Positions 1 to 9,111 of a stretch of DNA of 64,000 bases are shown here, piece by piece. The position numbers were made by a program, and so were the translations under genes. Positions within the stretch are counted from its first letter, which is position 1. Each line of letters starts with the position of its first letter. The DNA lies in contig NZ_BAWH01000015.1 of the NCBI RefSeq assembly GCF_000586435.1, positions 1 through 64,000 on the forward strand, written 5' to 3'. This DNA comes from Psychrobacter sp. JCM 18901 (lineage in GTDB: Bacteria; Pseudomonadota; Gammaproteobacteria; Pseudomonadales; Moraxellaceae). The notes under the pieces were generated by a model. It was not told where the DNA came from. It worked only from the letters and a program-made list of their open reading frames with translations, and did not search any database.

Positions 1-2
1 TA

Positions 3-134
3 TTTAAGGGTGAGCAAGGAGTAACGACTGTCTGGGAGAAAGTCGTCCGTAGCGCAAGACGGAAGGCTATGCCTGTAGATAGCTCTTGCTTTGCCTTAAT
101 GGCGCTTTTCTCGTTTGTCAGCTCTCTATTCTAG
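3..134 (+). CDS. C-terminal fragment of an unidentified protein
   Basis: An open frame enters from the window edge and runs 43 codons to a TAG at 132-134. The tail is basic in the middle (VVRSARRKAMPVD) and ends in a hydrophobic stretch (CFALMALFSFVSSLF). A rho-independent terminator begins 3 bases after the stop, which supports a real + strand gene ending here. I do not recognise the family, and the stretch could also be the end of a structured RNA transcript. Confidence 0.3.
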   Translation, partial: FKGEQGVTTVWEKVVRSARRKAMPVDSSCFALMALFSFVSSLF

Positions 135-136
135 AT

Positions 137-169
137 AAAGCCCCCAACGCTCACGCGATGAGGGCTTTT
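137..169 (+). terminator. Rho-independent terminator
   Basis: AAAGCCC and GGGCTTTT arms flank an inner CGC-TCAC-GCG hairpin and end in a short T run. It follows the partial + strand ORF directly. The next 120 bases hold no gene. Confidence 0.65.
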
Positions 170-288
170 CTTCGTCTGTAGATTGGTGCTGAAAAGCTAC
201 TAGTAATTGAGTTCATGAACTTTCCCTATGATAGTCAAATAAGACTCTTATACGAAAAATTTGTCTAGAAAATATATAAAACAACAGA

Positions 289-2014
289 TCACGATACATG
301 TTTCTTGTCGAATATAAATACGTTGTGATGAATTGCTTCATTAGTCTTTTGAATATTAAATGTTTTCTTATCTTCAGGTAATCGTAGTACTTTTGGTAGT
401 CGTGCTATTGCCATTTTTTCATTAGCAATGGCATAGTGACGATAGTATTCATTTAAGATTTCATTGCAGTCAAATTCTACGTAAACAATATTATCATTAT
501 GTTTTTTAGCTAAATTTATTATGGACAGAAAAAACTCATTTTTCGCTTCATTTTTTGAATGTTCCACATCTTCTAAAGTATAATTTGGTGGGAAACCGAC
601 CTTTATTTTTTGCCAAATACTACCATTTTCCTTAGTTTCAAGATAAAATTTTAATTTTTCTTCTAATTGATTCAACTTTATCAGGTTCTGTTCAGTACTA
701 TCGAAAGCTTCCTTAACAATTGCAATTATTTCTTTAGAAGCATTAGTGAAATTTTTAATCTCAAATTTTTTTATCCTCTAATGAATCATAAATCGTATCT
801 AGAAAGTATTTGAAGCTAATTAGCCTGGCAATCATAATTTCTACATTAGAAGAGTATGTAGCGATAGGTCTTAATTGAAAGTTTTGGAGATTATCTATAA
901 GTTTATTAAAAATTTTAGTCAAATAATAAAATAAATAGTATCGATCATCACTATCAGTGACTGCATTATTAATTATATTAGGTAATTTATTCAAAATCGA
1001 AATTGTGATTTGGTGCTCATAGTCATTCATACGCTTACTGATATGATACTCTGTCTCTTCGCCGTCTTTTTTTCAATTCTTTTTTTGAGTAGAGGTATAA
1101 TTTGTGTCTTACAGAGATGTTGTGCTTCTGCTATAAATTTGATAATTGTGTCCGATACACCAGCATCCAAAGTATATAGTCGACTTGTACAGTATTTAAC
1201 ATGTCGTATATAACTTTCTTCATCTATAAGCTCTTTTCTAATGACAACGTGTGTCAGATATACAAATAGATCATTACTACCGCCATCTTCATGCAAAAAA
1301 AACGTTTAATAGAATAAGGATTTTGTCTTGATTTATCGGCAATACCTATTAAAAACCAGTAACGCTCACTTTCAATTACAAAGAACTTTTTACGCTTTGC
1401 CTCTCTTTTTATAATATCGGGTAAGTTGTCTTGTTCCTGAAAGTCTATGTCAGTAGAGTCCCATGCGTGAAAGTCTCGCCCCTGAATCTTTTGCTTAATA
1501 AATACTTCTTTAAAGTATGTTTTTACGATATCAGTATTTAAGTGCCTTATACCAGGTTGTACTATAAGATTTACATTATCGATCCAAAATGCTAAATCGT
1601 ATAAAAATGCTTTTTTTATACTTTCACGACTTTTTTTTGGTCTAAAATATGATCACCTATATCAATACGGTTAAGATAATCGATCATCGCCTCTACTTTA
1701 TCAGCAAGTTCAATAGCATCATATGAATCCGGCTTGGACTCAATAAATTTCAACATCTGTATAGCAATTGCTTTTAGCTCTCGATGACGAATTGCTGTTT
1801 TAGATAACAAACTTCTCAAATCATCTGGAATGATATAAGTAAAATTTGGGCTAATGTTCCTTTTTGATAATATTTTTTCGTACACACTTTTACGACTGGG
1901 TATATCGAGCTGCGGCAAAATACTGATAAGAATGGTTTTCCAGTTACCACCTAATGCTGGGTCTATCGATTTTAATTGATAAACTTGGTATTCTGAGAGC
2001 TCATACACATACAT
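289..2014 (-). CDS. Unrecognised AT-rich protein of about 575 residues (frameshifted)
   Basis: Four consecutive minus-strand pieces (2014-1616, 1620-1296, 1296-1027, 1030-289) join into one protein when a single base is added or removed at each of four homopolymers: T8 at 1631-1638, A8 at 1295-1302, T7 at 1067-1073 and T7 at 766-772. Between these points each frame is open and gene-like, and just past each point it meets stops, so I read one gene broken by sequence error. The product starts MYVYELSEYQVYQL and ends VFIFDKKHVS. It is Lys/Ile/Asn-rich with no signal peptide, no transmembrane segment, and no Walker, HTH or nuclease motif that I can identify. Base composition is clearly more AT-rich than the flanking genes, suggesting horizontal acquisition. 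It is monocistronic. Function is unknown; a defence or phage-related role is possible but nothing in the sequence shows it. Confidence 0.6.
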
Positions 2015-2135
2015 ATTACAATTTCCTTTACAGAACTAATTTTTGCACAAATGCTCGCTATCTTAGCATCTATCAAATAACTATCACAGCATCTTTATTT
2101 CTCAGGCAGCTAGTTTAATAAACTAAGGCAAGATT

Positions 2136-2549
2136 ATGACTACCTCAAAAGTAACCTACCAAGGCAATTTACGTACCCAAGCTATTCACCTACAGTCGAA
2201 TAATCAAATCATTACTGATGCACCGACGGACAATCATGGTAAGGGTGAAGCGTTTTCCCCGACGGATTTGCTAGCGACCAGCTTGGGCAGTTGCATCTTA
2301 ACGATCATTGGTATCAAAGCCGAAGCGATGGATATCGATATCTCAGGTACGACTGCAGAAGTTACCAAAGTCATGGCTGCCAAACCAAGGCGTGTGAGTG
2401 AAATACATGTCGTGGTCAATTTCTCTAAGGCATTGGATGAGAGCACCTTAAAACGATTTTATAAAACCGCATTGACCTGCCCAGTAGGTAATAGCTTGGA
2501 TCCTGCCATTACTCAAAACTTAGTATTTAACAACGGCACAGACGCCTGA
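2136..2549 (+). CDS. OsmC/Ohr family protein
   Basis: This 137-residue protein has the full OsmC fold length. It carries the two conserved cysteines of the family, Cys53 in LGSCILTIIG and Cys115 in TCPVGNSL. In OsmC/Ohr relatives these cysteines reduce organic peroxides. The GEAFSPTDLLATSLGSC run resembles the YhfA-like OsmC branch, whose substrate is not well known. The ATG start gives the expected N-terminal strand (VTYQGNLRTQAIH). The stop lies one base before the ATG of the next gene, so the two are probably co-transcribed and translationally coupled. Cytoplasmic. Family assignment is firm, substrate is not. Confidence 0.85.
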   Translation: MTTSKVTYQGNLRTQAIHLQSNNQIITDAPTDNHGKGEAFSPTDLLATSLGSCILTIIGIKAEAMDIDISGTTAEVTKVMAAKPRRVSEIHVVVNFSKALDESTLKRFYKTALTCPVGNSLDPAITQNLVFNNGTDA

Positions 2550-2550
2550 T

Positions 2551-3015
2551 ATGTCTACTAAGACTCTACTCATTGTCGCTCATGCGCCATCGCCTAATAC
2601 TCAGAAATTGGTGCAGGCAGCCTATGACGGTGCGAATAATCCTGATATAGATATCAACGTCATTTTGAAATCACCGCAGGATACGCAGCCTGAGGATGTG
2701 TTGGCTGCTGATGCGTTACTGCTAGGTACGACTGAAAATCTAGCGTATATGGCAGGGCTGACCAAAGATTTTTTTGATCGTTGCTATTATCCCGTGCTAG
2801 AAGAGAAGCAGGGCATGCCATTTGCGGTATATATACGCGCAGGGCATGATGGTACAGGTACTAAACTTGCGCTCAAAACGATTACAACGGGGCTACGTTG
2901 GTCATGGATTCAAGAGGCGCTGATACTACAAGGCGATTGGCAAGACAGTTTTGCTGAGCAAGTAGAAGAGCTTGCTATGACGCTTGCTGCTGGGGTAGAG
3001 GCAGGTATTTACTAG
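2551..3015 (+). CDS. Flavodoxin-like NAD(P)H-dependent oxidoreductase
   Basis: A 154-residue single-domain protein. It begins with a beta strand and phosphate loop (TLLIVAHAPSPNTQKL) typical of flavodoxin/FMN reductase folds. Mid-protein it has GTTENLAYMAGLTKDFFDRCYYPVLEE, the FMN-contacting loop of this family. The expected role is FMN-dependent electron transfer or quinone/flavin reduction in the cytoplasm. It starts 1 base after the OsmC-family gene, so the pair probably forms a small redox operon. The specific substrate cannot be told from sequence. Confidence 0.75.
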   Translation: MSTKTLLIVAHAPSPNTQKLVQAAYDGANNPDIDINVILKSPQDTQPEDVLAADALLLGTTENLAYMAGLTKDFFDRCYYPVLEEKQGMPFAVYIRAGHDGTGTKLALKTITTGLRWSWIQEALILQGDWQDSFAEQVEELAMTLAAGVEAGIY

Positions 3016-3116
3016 TAGTCTAGTTGTTTGGCGGGCATTAGGTCGGTCATAGACAGTGCTTGTTCATCTACTGCTATCAATACTGAGAGCATAACAAACG
3101 GTCTGGGAGGATAGTG

Positions 3117-3806
3117 ATGCATGACAATAATCTGGATAGTGATAATTCAAATAGTAAAGTAGATATTTCTGCATTGCCGTTTTCTCAAGCGTGTGAAAAT
3201 AATAAGCAGCCTATTCTAAAAGTACTTCAAACAGAGCTACAAGGCTTTAGTCATGTGCTAGAGATTGGCTCTGGGACAGGTCAGCATAGTGTTTACTTTG
3301 CTCCTAATCTGCCTGAGATATCTTGGCAAACCAGTGATGTCATTAGTAATCACCGTCCTATAATCGCTTGGCACAATGCGTATCCTGCACCCAATCTATA
3401 TTCACCATTAGCGTTTGATTTAGCGCATGACTCTGTACCTGTTGGTGGTCATTTAGATAGTAATCATTTAAATAGCAGTGATATAGCCAAACCTTATGAT
3501 GTGATATTTACGGCTAATACTTTGCATATCATTAGTCGGGCTTTGGTAGAGCGATTATTTGCATTGGCTGGTGAGGCGCTACCTGTTGACGGTAAGCTGA
3601 TTGTATATGGCCCTTTTAATGAGCATGGTAAATATACCAGTGAGGGCAATCAACGATTTGATAGGATGTTGAGAGCAGGTAATCCTGACAGCGGCATTCG
3701 CGATAAAGAAGATGTCGTTAATCTAGCAAATGCTCATTATCTACAACTCAGAAAAACGTATGCGATGCCTGCCAATAATCAGCTATTGGTATTTCAGAAG
3801 CGCTAA
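3117..3806 (+). CDS. DUF938 family SAM-dependent methyltransferase
   Basis: About 229 residues. The class I methyltransferase motif I is seen as VLEIGSGTGQHSVYFA near residues 38-53, followed by the family's characteristic WQTSDV segment, the DVIFTANTLHI core and the late YGPFNEHGKYTSEGNQRFDRMLR motif that marks DUF938. The methyl acceptor of this family is unknown. I choose the ATG at 3117 over the in-frame GTG at 3114 because GGGAGG at 3105-3110 is then well spaced. The gene ends at a strong bidirectional terminator facing the convergent hydrolase gene. Confidence 0.8.
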   Translation: MHDNNLDSDNSNSKVDISALPFSQACENNKQPILKVLQTELQGFSHVLEIGSGTGQHSVYFAPNLPEISWQTSDVISNHRPIIAWHNAYPAPNLYSPLAFDLAHDSVPVGGHLDSNHLNSSDIAKPYDVIFTANTLHIISRALVERLFALAGEALPVDGKLIVYGPFNEHGKYTSEGNQRFDRMLRAGNPDSGIRDKEDVVNLANAHYLQLRKTYAMPANNQLLVFQKR

Positions 3807-3838
3807 TTTTTTTAAAGCGTCAGCAAAAACTAAATAAA

Positions 3839-3889
3839 TAAAAAGACACCTTAATGGATCGTTATCAGATCTTGTTGAGGTGTCTTTTT
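3839..3889. terminator. Bidirectional terminator
   Basis: Arms AAAAAGACACC and GGTGTCTTTTT enclose a roughly 27-base loop with internal pairing. A and T tracts lie on both outer sides, so it can end transcription of the convergent genes on both strands. Confidence 0.75.
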
Positions 3890-3935
3890 GTTTGGGTTTG
3901 CTTATATTATTACTTATTTAATTTGTGCTGTTAGG

Positions 3936-4726
3936 TTATTTATATTCTTCTGCTAAAAAATCCAAGTAACGCTTCCAAGAGCGCTCATCTGCACGTGCAT
4001 CATATCTATCACTACCGAACACGCTAAAGGCATGTGGTGCGCCGCTATAAGTGACCATCTCGTGAGGTATCTTAGCCGCTTCTAATGTCTTGCCTAAAGT
4101 CGCAAAGCTCTCTAGCGAGACAGATTGGTCAGCAGAGCCGTGGAATACTAGGATTTCTCCCGTAGTTTTGTCATAACTTTGACCAGTTGGAATATCGAAG
4201 GCACCGTGAAGGTACAAAGGCTTTTTGTTCAAAACCTGAGCGTGCTAGCTCTAACGCGACCGTACCGCCAAAACAATAACCCATAGTCGTGCCTTTACGC
4301 ACATCATTGCCTTGTAGTTGTCCTGCTGTTAATGCCCCTGCCAAGATACGACGCATTTTATTACGGTCATCATATAGCTCCCCAGTTAGGCGTTTGTTTT
4401 CTTCGATAGAAGTAGGGCGAATGCCTTGTCCAAACATATCGGCTGCCAATACGTTGTAGCCTTCAGCCGCTAACATGTCAGCACGTTTGCGCTCATAGTC
4501 AGTTAGACCATCCCAATCATGAATCAATAAGATAAAAGGTGCGTTAGCTTTGTCCGCTTTGGAGTAATAGCCTTCATATGCTTGGTCATCGACCGTGTAG
4601 GTCACGTTTTTGGTTGTGATAGCAGCAGCCGTTTGACTGAACGTTAATGCCATTAGACTCATTGACGCGCCTACTAGCAATGAGTGATAAGGTTTTTTTA
4701 ATCGGGGAGCTTAGAGTTGGTAACAT
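3936..4726 (-). CDS. Secreted dienelactone hydrolase family protein (frameshifted)
   Basis: Alpha/beta hydrolase of about 263 residues. The catalytic triad of dienelactone hydrolases is visible: nucleophile Cys in MGYCFGGTVALELARSG, Asp in FHGSADQSVS and His in SGAPHAFSVFG. The HDWDGL and ADMFGQG segments are family hallmarks. A signal peptide precedes it once a T7 run at 4693-4699 is corrected: MLPTLSSPIKK, then a hydrophobic run ending TAAA. So the true start is probably the ATG at 4726 and the enzyme is exported. A second shift lies near 4205-4225, between KAFV and HGAFDIP. The family cleaves cyclic lactone esters; the natural substrate here is unknown. Confidence 0.75.
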
Positions 4727-5288
4727 GGTAGGTAGCCTTATAGTTATATAAAAAATAGTCGCATCATCAAACCCCTATAAATCCGCTACATCGTCATCTT
4801 CGCTAACCATACTAAGGTATAGCTTGCGCTCGGTTTTGTTGTATCGAAATTATTTGAATCCAACGACATAAAAAAAGATAAATATAAGGCTAAAACCCTG
4901 CCAATTTATTTATCAATAGTCTCTTGTACTGCATAAAAAGCATACCTTAAAGAATAACTACATTACAAGATTCTATTGTTAATGTTTATGCTCATTTAAG
5001 GCCATCTAAAGCAGCTGGTTTAAAGCGTCTATAGACCTTAACCAAACATCAACAAGGTTTACTATATACGCAACTATATTTGACTTATTTTTTTGGGTAG
5101 TATGACTCCTAAGCCTATTATTCCTTTATGAATTTTAGTGCGGTATCAATTTAACGCTCGACAATGCTATAAACACAGATAAACAAATGACAGATGAAGT
5201 TACCACTATCTCAAAGGATATCAAACCTGTGTAGGCACTCTTTTAATGATTTAAAAGAGCACTCTCAATCTATTAGCTAGGACTTTTT
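4727..5288. other. Gene-free region upstream of katE
   Basis: These 562 bases between divergent genes hold no credible ORF and must carry the promoters of katE (+) and of the hydrolase (-). The only clear structure is a 9-bp perfect inverted repeat just before katE, listed separately. I see no unambiguous OxyR or sigma-70 consensus. Confidence 0.6.
5238..5259 (+). promoter_or_regulatory. Inverted repeat in the katE leader
   Basis: CTCTTTTAA and TTAAAAGAG form a perfect 9-bp inverted repeat with a 4-base spacer. It ends 29 bases before the katE ATG, and the arms are flanked by further GCACTC/GAGCACTC similarity. It is either an operator or a hairpin in the mRNA leader. It is not a terminator, because no T tract follows. 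Confidence 0.4.
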
Positions 5289-7376
5289 ATGAATAATAAT
5301 ATCGATCATACTGATCCCGCCAAAGACATGAATACGGAACGTGGCAATGGTGGTGAAACCCATCAGCGCGTAGGTGACGACACCAAAGTATTAACTACGC
5401 AACAAGGTGTGGCCATCGCTGATAACCAAAACTCTCTAAAAGCAGGCTCACGTGGGCCAACGCTGTTAGAGGATTTTGTATTACGTGAAAAAATCAATCA
5501 TTTTGACCATGAGCGTATCCCTGAGCGTATCGTCCATGCTCGTGGTAGCGCAGCACATGGTTATTTTGAGCTGACAGAGTCATTAGAAGAATATACGACT
5601 GCCAAAGTATTGACCGAAACGGGTAAGCAAACGCCACTATTTACGCGTTTCTCAACGGTAGCGGGTAACAAAGGTTCAAAAGATACGCCACGTGACGTGC
5701 GCGGTTTTGCTGTGAAAATGTATACAGAAGAAGGTAACTGGGATATCGTTGGTAATAACATGCCAATCTTCTTTATCCAAGACGCGATGAAGTTTCCAGA
5801 TTTGATTCATGCGGTAAAGCCAGAACCAGATCGTGGTTTCCCGCAAGCAGCTTCTGCTCATGATACGTTTTGGGATTTTGTCTCGTTAAGCCCTGAAACC
5901 ATGCACAATCTAATTTGGCTGATGAGTGATCGCGGTCTGCCACGTAGCCTACGCATGATGGAAGGCTTCGGTATTCATAGCTATCGCTTAATCAATAAAG
6001 ACGGTAAGAGCACCTTTGTACGTTTCCATTGGAAGCCAGTATTGGGCGTACAGTCAACTACATGGGATGAGGCAGTGAAAATCTCAGGTGCTGATCCTGA
6101 TTATCATCGTCGTGACTTATTTGAGTCAATCAACAATGGTGACTATCCTGAGTGGGAGTTTGGCGTACAGTTATTTACTGAAGAAGAAGCCAATGAATTC
6201 CCATTTGACCATCTAGATGCGACCAAGCTGATTCCAGAAGAATTAGTACCAGTGAAAGTCGTGGGTAAGATGGTACTGAACCGCTATCCTGATAATTTCT
6301 TTGCAGAGACTGAGCAGGTAGCATTCTGCCCATCGCACCTGCCACCGGGTGTTGATTTTAGTAATGATCCACTATTGCAAGGTCGTCTATTCAGTTACTT
6401 GGACACGCAGCTATCACGTCTAGGCTCGCCAAACTTTGCCCAGATTCCTATCAATGCACCGAAATGCCCGTTTGCTAATAATCAGCAAGATGGTCATATG
6501 CAAATGCAGGTACCTAAGACACGTGTACTCTATGAGCCACAAAGCCTAGATCCAACTCGTCCTCGTGAAAGCGCTAAACGTGGTTTCAACTCATTCCATG
6601 AGCAACTAGATGATGGCGTAAAAGGTCGCGTACGTGACGAGAGCTTTGCAGATCACTATAGTCAGCCACGTATGTTCTACCGTAGTCAGACAGCAACTGA
6701 GCAAGCACATATCGCAACCGCTTATGCGTTTGAGCTAGGTAAAGTAGACACAGCCCATGTACGTACGCGTATGCTTAGCCATTTGATCCATATCGATGAA
6801 GACTTGGCCAATCGCGTAGCAACGGCCTTGGGTATGGAGCTACCAGAGCCAGCTGACGCGGCTGCACCTGTTCAAGACTTAGGAATCTCTAAAGCGGTAC
6901 AAACTATTGGCCTAACGCCTGATAGCCTAAAAGGTCGTATGATTGGTATCTTAGTTGCAGAAGGTTCTAATAGTAGTGAAGTTAAAAAGTTCGAAGATGC
7001 TGCTAAAGCGCAGGGTGCTAGTGTCAAAATCGTAGCGCCTAATAAAGAAGTCGTATTGGATGATGGTACACGCATACAAGCTGATGAGCGCCTTGCTGGT
7101 GGTCCATCAGTGATGTTTGATGCCGTCGTTAGTATCATCATGCCTGATCAAGCTAAAAAGCTCGCAAAAGACAGCTCTGCGTTAGATTGGTTCAATGATG
7201 CGTACAATCATTGCAAAGCCATCGCCTATTGTGGTGCGACTGATGAATTTATCCTAAGTAAACTACCAGTTGAAAAAGACGAGTTTGTGACGCCATTGGC
7301 TGAGTTAGATGCCTTTATCAGTAATGCTAAGTCTCGTCTATGGGAACGTGAGCCAAAGGTTCGTGATCTTGCATAG
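5289..7376 (+). CDS. katE: Catalase HPII, large-subunit monofunctional catalase
   Basis: A 695-residue haem catalase that disproportionates hydrogen peroxide in the cytoplasm. The distal His (residue 83) sits in [15 protein letters not shown] and the distal Asn in [11 protein letters not shown]. The proximal haem-ligand Tyr is in [14 protein letters not shown], and [26 protein letters not shown] is the family core. Length and C-terminal domain identify the large-subunit clade: from about residue 545 a DJ-1/glutamine-amidotransferase-like flavodoxin domain follows ([28 protein letters not shown]). The N-terminal 55 residues form the usual polar arm. The reading frame is intact, unlike many neighbours. 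It is a single-gene unit with its own terminator. Confidence 0.97.
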   Translation: MNNNIDHTDPAKDMNTERGNGGETHQRVGDDTKVLTTQQGVAIADNQNSLKAGSRGPTLLEDFVLREKINHFDHERIPERIVHARGSAAHGYFELTESLEEYTTAKVLTETGKQTPLFTRFSTVAGNKGSKDTPRDVRGFAVKMYTEEGNWDIVGNNMPIFFIQDAMKFPDLIHAVKPEPDRGFPQAASAHDTFWDFVSLSPETMHNLIWLMSDRGLPRSLRMMEGFGIHSYRLINKDGKSTFVRFHWKPVLGVQSTTWDEAVKISGADPDYHRRDLFESINNGDYPEWEFGVQLFTEEEANEFPFDHLDATKLIPEELVPVKVVGKMVLNRYPDNFFAETEQVAFCPSHLPPGVDFSNDPLLQGRLFSYLDTQLSRLGSPNFAQIPINAPKCPFANNQQDGHMQMQVPKTRVLYEPQSLDPTRPRESAKRGFNSFHEQLDDGVKGRVRDESFADHYSQPRMFYRSQTATEQAHIATAYAFELGKVDTAHVRTRMLSHLIHIDEDLANRVATALGMELPEPADAAAPVQDLGISKAVQTIGLTPDSLKGRMIGILVAEGSNSSEVKKFEDAAKAQGASVKIVAPNKEVVLDDGTRIQADERLAGGPSVMFDAVVSIIMPDQAKKLAKDSSALDWFNDAYNHCKAIAYCGATDEFILSKLPVEKDEFVTPLAELDAFISNAKSRLWEREPKVRDLA

Positions 7377-7437
7377 TCGATGAGTAGGTAATTTACAAAT
7401 TATCTAAGATAACAAATAAGATATTAAGTGTTTCCTT

Positions 7438-7466
7438 AAACCCAGCCTAAGCGCTGGGTTTTTGCT
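7438..7466 (+). terminator. Rho-independent terminator of katE
   Basis: AAACCCAGC and GCTGGGTTTTT arms around a CTAAGC loop lie about 60 bases after the katE stop, with a T tract on the + strand. Confidence 0.8.
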
Positions 7467-7704
7467 TTTTATTAATAAGGTGAGAATTATCATGGATAGA
7501 ACCATACATGCTGTTATGAGCAGTAAGTTGTCCATAGTTAATTGTTAGCCGCATCGTCTCTTTATGCCGCATGGCTTCTGTATATAGTCACAAGCGTTCA
7601 CTCAAAGTCATTTTATTTGTGGTAACGGGCGCTATACTAAAGATTGGCTATAAAACTGAACAAAAGCCTCACAATAATAATGACGAATGAGGTAGGGAAC
7701 ACCA

Positions 7705-8493
7705 ATGAGTCTATGTGAAATTGTACGCTTAGAAGGATATATCCAGAGTAGTTATCTGGCAGTATATCCAGATAAAATAATGCTGTTAGATGGCTGCTGC
7801 CGTGCTGATGTGCCGATGGTACTTGACTATATTAAGACAACGTTAAAACGACCCATTACTGACCTAAAAGTAGTAGTGGTCACGCATATGCATCCGGATC
7901 ATGCAGGCGGTGCGAATAAGTTTCGAGAAAAGACAGGCTGTCTGATTGTCTCAGCTGATAAGAAAAAGCAGTGGTATAGCGGTATTGGTGGGCGCACGAT
8001 GCACTTCGTAGATATACATCTAGGATATTATGTGGCCAGACGTCAAGGACGCCCACTTAAAAACCTATATTACTCGGCAAGTCTGAAACCAGATATCACC
8101 GTCACAGATGGTGAGCTTGTGCCACACTTTGATGAGTGGCAAGTACTAGAGACTCCAGGTCACACGGATCGTGATTTGTCTTTGTTTCATCTACCGAGTC
8201 GTGAAGTGTACACTGCTGATTTAATCATTAAGTTGCGCCATAAGTTCGTAGCACCATTTCCTGTTTACTACCCTAAAGACTATGTTCAATCGTTAAAAAA
8301 AATCAGAGCATTACAACCGTCAATGGTGATGATGGCACATGGTCGAGAGCTGGCGATGAGTAAGGCAGAGTTTGATGAGTTTATCGCTCATGCACCCAAG
8401 CACCCACGTACTATCAAAGATACGATCAGACATAAACTACTATGGCGCAAGAGAGATAACTTTCGACTGTTTAAACGTAAGCATAATAAATAG
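7705..8493 (+). CDS. Metallo-beta-lactamase-fold hydrolase
   Basis: A 262-residue MBL-fold enzyme. The metal motif HxHxDH is present as THMHPDHAGG near residues 57-66, with the later metal ligands in TPGHTDRDLSLF and MMAHGRE. The YTADLIIKLRHKF segment supplies the bridging Asp. There is no signal peptide. These features fit a cytoplasmic glyoxalase II-like or other thioester/phosphoester hydrolase, but nothing fixes the substrate. The C-terminus is strongly basic (RHKLLWRKRDNFRLFKRKHNK), which is unusual for glyoxalase II. The gene stands alone between katE and the tRNA genes. Confidence 0.8.
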   Translation: MSLCEIVRLEGYIQSSYLAVYPDKIMLLDGCCRADVPMVLDYIKTTLKRPITDLKVVVVTHMHPDHAGGANKFREKTGCLIVSADKKKQWYSGIGGRTMHFVDIHLGYYVARRQGRPLKNLYYSASLKPDITVTDGELVPHFDEWQVLETPGHTDRDLSLFHLPSREVYTADLIIKLRHKFVAPFPVYYPKDYVQSLKKIRALQPSMVMMAHGRELAMSKAEFDEFIAHAPKHPRTIKDTIRHKLLWRKRDNFRLFKRKHNK

Positions 8494-8552
8494 AGGTATA
8501 TAAAAGCTAAGAAACTAATAGCTAAAAAAACAACGTTTAAAAAGTCCAGACG

Positions 8553-8589
8553 AAAAAAAGCCCAGTTACTAAAATAGTAACTGGGCTTT
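8553..8589 (-). terminator. Terminator of the tRNA-Lys unit
   Basis: AAAGCCCAGTTACT and AGTAACTGGGCTTT form a long perfect stem with a short AAAAT loop. On the minus strand the stem is followed by seven T, so it ends transcription of the two tRNA genes. It may also stop the + strand hydrolase transcript. Confidence 0.8.
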
Positions 8590-8596
8590 CTAAATA

Positions 8597-8672
8597 TGGT
8601 GGGCTGTCCGCGACTCGAACGCGGGACCAATTGATTAAAAGTCAACTGCTCTACCAACTGAGCTAACAGCCC
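8597..8672 (-). tRNA. tRNA-Lys (anticodon UUU), copy 1
   Basis: A 76-base cloverleaf on the minus strand. Acceptor stem GGGCTGT pairs with ACAGCCC, the D arm is GCTCAGTTGGTAGAGC, the anticodon loop is CTTTTAA with anticodon TTT, and the T arm is CCGCG-TTCGAGT-CGCGG. CCA is encoded. Identical to the copy at 8832-8907. Confidence 0.95.
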
Positions 8673-8831
8673 TGAAGAGTATATAAAAAAGCAATGCTTT
8701 TTAACTCTGCAAGAGAAAATTCTAACTAAAGAACTTTCTAAAACTAAACATCTTAACGATGTCTTTTAAATTTATCTTTATTAGTCTACTACCGGATAGG
8801 GTAGAACGATTAATAAAGATTAAACTAAATA

Positions 8832-8907
8832 TGGTGGGCTGTCCGCGACTCGAACGCGGGACCAATTGATTAAAAGTCAACTGCTCTACCAACTGAGCTA
8901 ACAGCCC
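8832..8907 (-). tRNA. tRNA-Lys (anticodon UUU), copy 2
   Basis: Identical in sequence to the copy at 8597-8672, with CCA encoded. The two are 159 bases apart and probably form one transcript processed into two tRNAs. Confidence 0.95.
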
Positions 8908-9083
8908 TAACGTTTAAAGTGTTTGTATCCCTAAACGTGAGAGCACATTATATATATTATTATGACAATTACAACCCCACATGATAAAAAAAGTGTAATT
9001 CTCTTATAAAATTGCCAATTTATTCCAGTTTATTTAAATTTTCGTCATTGTATCGATATTGACTACTCTATTTTTGGCTAAAG

Positions 9084-9111
9084 CGAGACTAATAATCGAT
9101 TATTAGTCTCG
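9084..9111 (-). terminator. 28-bp perfect palindrome at the end of macB
   Basis: CGAGACTAATAATC followed by its exact reverse complement, with no spacer, overlaps the macB stop codon (TAA at 9105-9103 on the minus strand). The RNA would form a long hairpin with only a weak U tract (CTTTAG) downstream. It is either an inefficient terminator or a protein-binding palindrome. Confidence 0.5.

Noticed and set aside
1010..1213. Plus-strand hydrophobic ORF opposite the unknown gene
   Set aside because: Its hydrophobicity comes from reading the antisense of an AT-rich Lys/Ile/Glu-rich gene; the minus frame joins into a longer protein.
6872..7141. Minus-strand ORF inside katE
   Set aside because: Antisense shadow of a strongly conserved catalase domain with no ribosome binding site.
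8597..8907. tRNA-Lys pair as an integration site of a mobile element
   Set aside because: Both copies are complete and identical, and the space between and around them holds no integrase or cargo.
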